Shown piece by piece: positions 58,888 to 64,000 of a stretch of 64,000 bases of DNA. Position 1 is the first letter of the stretch. Every line of letters begins with the position of its first letter. Where the stretch lies: assembly GCA_036504535.1 (NCBI GenBank), contig DASXUY010000031.1, positions 62,001 to 126,000 of the forward strand. Direction: 5' to 3'. A model generated the notes under the pieces. The model worked only from the letters and a program-made list of their open reading frames with translations. It did not search any database and was not told the origin of the DNA. This stretch comes from JARLGU01 sp036504535. GTDB lineage: Bacteria > Armatimonadota > Armatimonadia > Armatimonadales > Capsulimonadaceae. The position numbers and the translations under genes are program-made.

Positions 58888-59937
58888 CTATGGCCAGATT
58901 GCAGCCATCATCAAGCCCGCCTTTTCGTCAAAGCCTGAGATGAGGTTCATATTCTGGATCGCCTGCCCTGCCGCACCTTTGACCAGGTTGTCTTCGGCTG
59001 TAACCACGGTGACACGACCCAGACGCTTATCGACGGCGAGCCCGATATGAACGAAATTGGTGCCCTGCGTGTGCTTTGTCGCCGGGACCTGCCCCGCGTC
59101 GAGAACCACTACGAAGGGCGCAGTACGGTAGTAGGACCGGAATCGGTCGACCAACGCCGCCGCATCGATATCGCTGGTCAACTTGGCGACCGTTGTCGAT
59201 AGGATACCGCGCGTGATCGGGATTAGGTGCGGCGTAAACGACAGCGTGACCGTTTTGCCCCCAGCGGCCTCGGTAAGCGTCTGTTCGATCTCCGGCGTGT
59301 GCCTGTGAGCGCCCGCAAGACCGTAGCCAGTCGCGCTTTCGTTAAGCTCAGGGAAATGGTACGTCAGGTTGTGCTTCGATCGGCCAGCACCTGAGACGCC
59401 GGACATCGCATTCACCACTATCGACGACGAATCCACGAGGCTATCCGCCACAAGAGGGGCCAGCGAGAGCGCGGCGGCGGTGGCGTAGCACCCAGGGTTC
59501 GCGATCAGCGCTGCGCCTTTGATGGCGTCCCGATTGAGCTCCGGCAGGCCATACACGGTCTGCGCGAACAGCTCTGGCGACGCGTGCTCGAACTTATAGT
59601 ATGCAGGGTAGAGCGAAAGGTCTTTCAGCCGGAAATCAGCAGAAAGGTCGATCACCTTCTTGCCAGCAGCGAGGAGCTTGCCAACATGCTTCATCGCAAA
59701 GCCGTTCTCCTGCGCCAGGAACACCACATCGCAGTCAGCGATAACCGCATCGAGATCGAGCGACTTGCAGATCAGCGACGTCCGCCTTGCCATGCCCGGA
59801 AACGCCGCCGATAGCGGCTGATCCTTGTATGTGTTCGACACAACATGGGTCAGTTCCACCAGCGGATGCTGCGAAAGCAGCCTCGCAAGCTCCCCGCCGC
59901 CGTAACCCGAAACGCCAACTATACCAACTCGTAACAT
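58888..59937 (-). CDS. argC: N-acetyl-gamma-glutamyl-phosphate reductase
   Basis: The protein is the NADPH-dependent third enzyme of the pathway. It has 349 residues. VGIVGVSGYGGGELARLLSQ is the nucleotide site, and NPGCYATAAALSLAPL carries the catalytic Cys; AGRSKHNLTYHFPELNESAT follows. It is the first structural gene of the arg operon. ATG 59937 has GGTGAGG about 7 bp upstream, and a CCCGGCAC/GTACCGGG hairpin (59960-59979) lies just before the ribosome binding site. The ~325-nt leader carries an attenuator-like arrangement (60067-60259). Confidence 0.97.
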   Translation of the reverse strand: MLRVGIVGVSGYGGGELARLLSQHPLVELTHVVSNTYKDQPLSAAFPGMARRTSLICKSLDLDAVIADCDVVFLAQENGFAMKHVGKLLAAGKKVIDLSADFRLKDLSLYPAYYKFEHASPELFAQTVYGLPELNRDAIKGAALIANPGCYATAAALSLAPLVADSLVDSSSIVVNAMSGVSGAGRSKHNLTYHFPELNESATGYGLAGAHRHTPEIEQTLTEAAGGKTVTLSFTPHLIPITRGILSTTVAKLTSDIDAAALVDRFRSYYRTAPFVVVLDAGQVPATKHTQGTNFVHIGLAVDKRLGRVTVVTAEDNLVKGAAGQAIQNMNLISGFDEKAGLMMAAIWP

Positions 59938-60054
59938 TTAAAGACCTCACCCCAATTCACCCGGCACTAAAGTACCGGGCTGTTGGAAGAATCCGCTTTG
60001 CGGATAAGTACGCTCCGCGCACTCCATGCAAGTATCGCTTCGCGATGATCCTAT

Positions 60055-60101
60055 TGACAAACAAAAACGCCGTGGCTTGGTCGATGACCTGCACACGGCG
60101 T
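60055..60101 (-). terminator. Intrinsic terminator in the argC leader (attenuator)
   Basis: On the minus strand ACGCCGTG (60094-60101) pairs with CACGGCGT (60067-60074), followed by TTTTGTTTGTC. An overlapping alternative pairing, CGTGGCTGG (60112-60120) with CCAAGCCACG (60071-60080), would sequester the 3' arm and act as an antiterminator. The terminator is about 118 bp upstream of argC. Confidence 0.75.
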
Positions 60102-60150
60102 CCTACACTCCCCAGCCACGCAACAGGTCTCACGATCCCCTATGGGAATC

Positions 60151-60202
60151 GGAGTTGCTCATGGCTTGATATGACTCAGACAAGCATCTCGCGAGCAACT
60201 CC
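60151..60202 (-). promoter_or_regulatory. Regulatory stem in the argC leader
   Basis: GGAGTTGCTC (60193-60202), inside the leader ORF, pairs perfectly with GAGCAACTCC (60151-60160) after its stop. The second arm can alternatively pair downstream with GTTGC (60120-60124) or GGAGT (near 60106-60110), which flank the antiterminator strand. These choices make leader translation a possible switch. Confidence 0.6.
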
Positions 60203-60259
60203 GTAGTAACGACGCTCGCGACGACGCAGCCCGAGGCTGGGTTGCGATAAAGCTTTCAT
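60176..60259 (-). CDS. Arginine-rich leader peptide of the arg operon
   Basis: This is a 27-codon ORF starting with ATG at 60259 and ending in TGA at 60178-60176. It starts MKALSQPSLGL, and codons 12-14 and 16-17 are Arg (CGT CGT CGC GAG CGT CGT), with a sixth Arg at 23. The ATG lies about 10 bp after a consensus -10, so the mRNA would be nearly leaderless. Position between promoter and terminator ahead of argC fits a trp/his-type attenuation leader that senses charged tRNA-Arg. It is too short for routine annotation. The family is unknown to me; the coding role is inferred from context. Confidence 0.65.
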   Translation of the reverse strand: MKALSQPSLGLRRRERRYYGVAREMLV

Positions 60260-60268
60260 AATGGCGTA

Positions 60269-60298
60269 ATTATACCGGCAGGCTGGCAAGGTTGTCAA
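60269..60298 (-). promoter_or_regulatory. Consensus promoter of the arg operon
   Basis: TTGACA (60298-60293), 18-bp spacer, TATAAT (60274-60269): both hexamers are perfect sigma-70 type consensus. Transcription should start near 60262, three or so bases before the leader ATG. Such a strong promoter fits control by attenuation rather than by activation. No ArgR-type box was evident. Confidence 0.88.
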
Positions 60299-60511
60299 GC
60301 CAAAGCTTACGCTGTCGAAAAGCTATTGCCACGCAATTGGACCGTCGCCTCATACAATGGCCGAAATCCGGCGCGTCCCTTAAGCCAACCGGAGTCGGCA
60401 ACGTCACCCAAAAAGCTCGCTATTTCACTTAGCTTTCTGTGCTAGTATCTCCCTTCGCAAGCGCACCGATGGGCTATTAACATTACGAACAAACGACTTG
60501 TGGATGTCTGA

Positions 60512-60562
60512 TCCAAAAAAAAACGCACAAAGCGCCCCAACCCAATATCGGCGGGGCGCTTT
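60512..60562 (-). terminator. Intrinsic terminator downstream of the DHOD-like fragment
   Basis: AAAGCGCCCC (60553-60562 on the minus strand) pairs with GGGGCGCTTT (60529-60538), followed by GTGCGTTTTTTTTT. It ends minus-strand transcription from the STAND gene and the fragment after it. Confidence 0.9.
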
Positions 60563-60589
60563 GTTGCTTTTCGTTCAGCGTCACGATTG

Positions 60590-60799
60590 CTACAGCTTGA
60601 AGGACTGCAGTACCTTCATGTAGTTCGCATGCTCGTAAGCGACATTGCGCTGGCTCATGCTGCCGCGCATCAGCAGCACCGATTCGTACTCGAACTCGAC
60701 CATCCACTTTTCGAGATCCGTGAGGATCTCCTTGATGCGGTCGGTGCCGTTTGCGAGCCTCTCGGTTGCCAGCATCGTCACGGTCGCGCCCGCCGTTGG
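60590..60799 (-). pseudogene. C-terminal fragment of a dihydroorotate-dehydrogenase-like gene
   Basis: The minus strand reads VPTAGATVTMLATERLANGT, then DRIKEILTDLEKWMVEFEYE, SVLLMRGSMSQRNVAYEHAN and YMKVLQSF. This matches the C-terminus of DHOD-like proteins (EYESVEQMKGSMSQRNVADPxxFERANYMKVLQS) with a short deletion after RNVA. The flavin-binding barrel is missing and an in-frame TGA lies directly upstream (near 60813). The STAND gene ends at the break, so its insertion or a rearrangement probably removed the rest. Confidence 0.75.
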
Positions 60800-60814
60800 G
60801 ACATTTGAATTGTG

Positions 60815-63800
60815 TCATCCAATTTGAAGAATGGGAGGATCATATTGCCGCCGCCGAATCGTTTCGGTTTCGCCAGTGACCGCAGGGGGTAGTGACGGGA
60901 ACCAATAGGACAACCGGGTTGCTGATCCAATCACTCTTGGCGTATCCCAGAGCTTCAGCAGATTCAGCATTTCGACCGATTTAACTGTGGTGGTGCCGCC
61001 GAGGTATTTTGACAACATGTCTACGGCCACAGTCTGATCTCCCAATGAAACCTGGATGACAGCCGCTAGCCACGTAGAAGGAGAGTGAGCGCTAAATCTC
61101 AGATTTGGAAACCTGGAGAGTGTCTCCCATGCTCGCGGTGCGTCGCCGCAAGCCAATTGACAAAGCGAAAAAAATGTATTTTGAGGAGTGTAATTAGGAA
61201 TGTTCTTAGGGCGAATCTCGGCTTCCAGAAGCGCGTTTTGCCAGTTTCCTTTTGCGGCCCACATTTGAGCCAAAGCATAGTTGCGATTTACACTAAATGC
61301 CTCAGGATTGCTACGCAAAATGGCTGCTAGGTCCTCGATCAAATATCCAGAGCACGCAGTAAGGATAATCTGCTCAGTGATCTTGTATCGATTGTAGGTA
61401 GCCGAAATTCGAGTTACGCCTTCAGTTAGCAATTGGAGTGCAGCCATATCGTCGCCCGAACTCGACAAAATCTCGCCAGCTGATTGATAGAGCGAAAATA
61501 ATGCGCTCGCAGGGACCCGAGAGATGCCCTCTTTGAGAAGTTCAACCGCCTCGGACGCCTTGCCAGAACTCGACAAAATCTCGCCAGCTGATTGATAGAG
61601 CGAAAATAATGCGCTCGCAGGGACCCGAGAGATGCCCTCTTTGAGGAGAGATACGGCTTGTGGCAATTTTTCCTGGCGCTTAAGGATGTCTGCGGCTACC
61701 AAATATAACGGCGATAGGACATTCGCCGATGAGAGCGATCGAAGGCCATCCATAGCAGATTCAAGGCCCGCCTGCAAGTCGAGCTCGCTACAAGCGAGGC
61801 GGACACAAAGCAGCCATGCTTCTATCGGCGATTTCGGGCCAGTCCCTAGACGCGCATGATGAAGGGCGAGAGGCAGGTCCCCATCGGATCTGCGCCGTTC
61901 GAGCAATTTTGCCAGGCAAAAATGAAGTGCTTTTGCCCCCGGTCGCTGAAGTAGCGCTCGCAACAAACATATACGTTCGTCAATCTCCTCCTGGCTACTC
62001 GAAGACTCTGTCCAGTAGGTCATAGTACTCAGAACATGCATTTCGAACGAGGCCGCGATCTGTGCAAAATCCGAGTAGCTGTCTGCTTGCGTGAAGTGAT
62101 ACCTTGCTTCTAGAAAATCTGCCCCTAATTTGCCTGGCTCGCCAACTACGGTTTTAGCTAAAAAGTGACGTCCATAAAATAATCCCGCAAGACGGTGAGC
62201 CGTCTTTAACTGAGCACAGTCCAGTTCATCCAGAACTGTTTGGCGCAGAACTGAATGCATGGAATACCGTCCCCGATGCTGTTCGATAAGAAACCGCGAA
62301 ATCAAAGACTCCAACTGTTTGCTGATTGAGCCCGCCCCGTCCATGATTGCTGTTATTCCCGCCTGATTGACTGCCTTCCGAAACACAGCCATTCGACAGA
62401 AGAAGGTGTTTACTTGATCGGGAAGGCCAATACGGGCTCGCGACAGCATATTGCGTTCAAAAAGTTGAAGGAATTCCTTAGAAACAACTTGCTCCCGAGT
62501 TTCCCATTCTTCAGGCTGACTACCCACGAGGACTTCCATGGAATCGTATTTTAAGCGACTGGCGAGCAAACGCATGGCGCGTGGATATCCGCCAAGCCAC
62601 CTAGCCACGCTTCCAATCCGGTCCTGTGGGATCGCGTCTTTGGGTAAATCGGAATCATCGAGTAAACTTGTCAGATAAGAGGAGGCGTCTCCATCGTCAA
62701 GACCGTGAAGTTGAATGACCTTTGACCGATCGGACCATCTCTCAGGGGTAATGTCTTGGCTGGAGAGAATCAGGACGCGGCCCTGAAGTGGCCTCGCGCA
62801 GATCTTGTTAAGCAGCGAACTTAGCTTTTGCTGCATGGCACCGGATTCCGAAAGGGTTCTCTGAAACTCGTCAATAACCAAAAGTACAGGCTTCGCAAGA
62901 CTTGCGATGAGGCCATCTTCGCTTAGGTTGTCTGCCAGGTAATCGTCCCCTTGTTCGGAAAACCGCTGAGCCATCGATAATATAAGGTCATCGAATCCGT
63001 TTGTTGACGATTCAATGCAATCAACCCAGACAGCCTCCGCGATGGTGCCGGATAGCTTTAATCGCTTTTCAACAATTTCAGCTACTAAGCTTTTACCCAC
63101 CCCGGGGAATCCCTCAATTATCGTAACGTTGGGCCCATTGCGCCACCATTCCTCGCATAACCAGTCAGCGGCCATATTATGCTTCTTACCAATTAACCGC
63201 TGTCCGGGCGCTGGATTTTCGTGACCGTTAGTCCCCTCGTCAGCATCGCTATCAATATCGGGGGTGGCGGGAACACGCGGCGGCAACGGCTCGGCGAGAA
63301 GTAAAGCTTTCGCAAACGCAGCGGCGGAGTTACACGCATAGGCTGTCCATTCGTCAGAGCGCCTAAAGCCTACGATATCGCTTATACCTCTTATCGCAAG
63401 GATAGGATAGTCGCCAGGCGCGTTGTGGACCGCGTAGTACACTCCGTGCAGTTCCATCTCCACGGCACCTAGGTGGCGAGCAGAATTCTGCCATTCTGAC
63501 AACGTTTCGGTGTCCTTAACGAGAGTGTCGCTCGCAACGATTCCGCGAGCCGTTACAAGCGGCGCTGATCTCGAAACTGTGCCACTAAAATGATGACTAA
63601 TCGTATTCTCAACGTCCCTTTTCCATTGCCTGCTGCCGTATCGCTTGGACGGCTTATTGTCTACTTTGGGACGCAAGCACCCTATCGAATCAGTAGCATT
63701 CCACCCACTAAATTTTTCAAGAACGACCATGGCCTCAATCTGCGACACGAGATCCTGCACGCGTATGTTCATTGGACCACCGCGCTGATCGTAAGTCGTA

Positions 63801-64000
63801 GCGGCATCTTGCTTCAACGCTCGCACTGTTAAGTCGTAAAGTCGCGTTCCAAGTACAACATCCCCCAAGGTGTATTCCATTGTTGGAGGGGCTCCCGCGA
63901 TCCCAACTAACAGAATCCAACGGAGGTCGAGATCCTGAATTGCTGCACTAGCCGCAGCTTGGCCAGCTTGCCCCCCTTGCTCCGTACACCGGATCATCGC
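60815..64000 (-). CDS. Nucleoside phosphorylase / STAND NTPase / TPR protein, 5' end outside window (probable antiphage system)
   Basis: At least 1061 residues are visible. The N-terminal part is a PNP/MTA-SAH-nucleosidase-like domain (WILLVGIAGAPPTMEYTLGD, GAVEMELHGVYYAVHN with the ME motif, LAIRGISDIVGF with the catalytic Asp); its first ~60 residues are missing. A STAND NTPase follows with Walker A GFPGVGKSLVAE (about 295), Walker B PVLLVIDEFQ, sensor-like RVLILSSQD and the winged-helix region. The C-terminal ~400 residues are TPR-like repeats, two nearly identical (SRVPASALFSLYQSAGEILS). Effector-STAND-repeat proteins of this form are NLR-like abortive-infection sensors; the PNP effector would deplete a nucleotide pool. 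This is inferred from family architecture. Confidence 0.85.
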   Translation of the reverse strand, partial: AMIRCTEQGGQAGQAAASAAIQDLDLRWILLVGIAGAPPTMEYTLGDVVLGTRLYDLTVRALKQDAATTYDQRGGPMNIRVQDLVSQIEAMVVLEKFSGWNATDSIGCLRPKVDNKPSKRYGSRQWKRDVENTISHHFSGTVSRSAPLVTARGIVASDTLVKDTETLSEWQNSARHLGAVEMELHGVYYAVHNAPGDYPILAIRGISDIVGFRRSDEWTAYACNSAAAFAKALLLAEPLPPRVPATPDIDSDADEGTNGHENPAPGQRLIGKKHNMAADWLCEEWWRNGPNVTIIEGFPGVGKSLVAEIVEKRLKLSGTIAEAVWVDCIESSTNGFDDLILSMAQRFSEQGDDYLADNLSEDGLIASLAKPVLLVIDEFQRTLSESGAMQQKLSSLLNKICARPLQGRVLILSSQDITPERWSDRSKVIQLHGLDDGDASSYLTSLLDDSDLPKDAIPQDRIGSVARWLGGYPRAMRLLASRLKYDSMEVLVGSQPEEWETREQVVSKEFLQLFERNMLSRARIGLPDQVNTFFCRMAVFRKAVNQAGITAIMDGAGSISKQLESLISRFLIEQHRGRYSMHSVLRQTVLDELDCAQLKTAHRLAGLFYGRHFLAKTVVGEPGKLGADFLEARYHFTQADSYSDFAQIAASFEMHVLSTMTYWTESSSSQEEIDERICLLRALLQRPGAKALHFCLAKLLERRRSDGDLPLALHHARLGTGPKSPIEAWLLCVRLACSELDLQAGLESAMDGLRSLSSANVLSPLYLVAADILKRQEKLPQAVSLLKEGISRVPASALFSLYQSAGEILSSSGKASEAVELLKEGISRVPASALFSLYQSAGEILSSSGDDMAALQLLTEGVTRISATYNRYKITEQIILTACSGYLIEDLAAILRSNPEAFSVNRNYALAQMWAAKGNWQNALLEAEIRPKNIPNYTPQNTFFSLCQLACGDAPRAWETLSRFPNLRFSAHSPSTWLAAVIQVSLGDQTVAVDMLSKYLGGTTTVKSVEMLNLLKLWDTPRVIGSATRLSYWFPSLPPAVTGETETIRRRQYDPPILQIG
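61458..61645 (-). repeat. Direct repeat of one TPR-like unit (80 bp, period 108 bp)
   Basis: 61458-61537 and 61566-61645 are almost identical at the nucleotide level, 108 bp (36 codons) apart, and encode the same 26 or so residues. The lack of synonymous drift points to recent duplication or gene conversion inside the sensor region of the STAND protein. Confidence 0.85.

Noticed and set aside
59938..60262. T-box riboswitch for the arg operon
   Set aside because: No AGGGUGGNACCGCG-type T-box sequence or specifier-loop layout was found; the Arg-rich ORF and stems give a better explanation.
60293..60480. ArgR operator upstream of the arg promoter
   Set aside because: No ARG-box-like palindrome is evident near the promoter.
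1..64000. CRISPR arrays, tRNA or rRNA genes, complete insertion sequences
   Set aside because: No regularly spaced identical repeats with spacers, no tRNA-like T-loop/acceptor pairs, no rRNA segments and no transposase or integrase frames were seen.

Overview
The window looks like a chromosomal segment of a moderately GC-rich bacterium, most likely of the phylum Armatimonadota (Capsulimonas/Fimbriimonas-like). The best pointer is the pseudopilin at 18180-18968, whose N-terminus (FTLIELLVVIAIIAILAAI, then FPVFATAREKARQ and C.SN.KQL) is the form that phylum carries in many copies. It sits in one operon with a GntR-LacI type regulator. This placement is an inference from remembered families, not from a search.

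Layout. 1-2941: the end of an exported protein of unknown function, then a cellulose-synthase-like glycosyltransferase. 2942-3932: a gene-poor convergent gap holding four TTGCGCAA palindromes and a 48-bp palindrome with a LexA-like core. 3933-15532 (minus): a complete type II secretion / type IV pilus-like operon in the order E-F-G-H-I-J-K-L-M-C-D, nearly every junction overlapping. 15940-17001 (minus): a fluoride-resistance unit (riboswitch, terminator, crcB, DUF190). 17311-24447: assorted genes, namely a DUF6544-like protein, the pseudopilin/regulator pair, a uroporphyrinogen-decarboxylase-like enzyme, a soluble chemoreceptor-like protein, a Spy-like chaperone and CsbD. 24586-36570: an accessory region with Rhs fragments, ankyrin proteins, small possible immunity proteins, segmental duplications, decayed genes and an AbiE toxin-antitoxin pair whose toxin has lost its DxD motif. 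36632-39190: an Fe-S/FAD oxidoreductase and an A-type Fe-S carrier. 39742-48244: a signalling cluster (PAS histidine kinase, HDOD response regulator, degenerate HD-GYP response regulator, Ser/Thr kinase, diguanylate cyclase). 48305-60298 (minus): an arginine biosynthesis operon argC-argJ-x-x-argB-ank-argD-argF-vapB-vapC-GNAT-argH, with no argG in view. 60590-64000: a decayed dihydroorotate-dehydrogenase-like fragment and the large 3' part of a nucleoside-phosphorylase/STAND-NTPase/TPR protein that resembles single-gene antiphage NLR-like systems.

The most interesting signal is upstream of argC. A consensus promoter (TTGACA, 18 bp, TATAAT) is followed within a few bases by a 27-codon ORF with six arginine codons, five of them in a run of six. 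Then come alternative RNA stems and an intrinsic terminator before argC. This has the architecture of ribosome-mediated attenuation by arginine, for which I recall no well-established bacterial example. Other items to look at again are the AbiEii toxin with both catalytic aspartates changed to glycine, the PNP-STAND-TPR protein with a recently duplicated repeat unit, a dispersed palindromic element that lies in frame inside the GspI leader peptide, and the non-arginine genes threaded through the arg operon.
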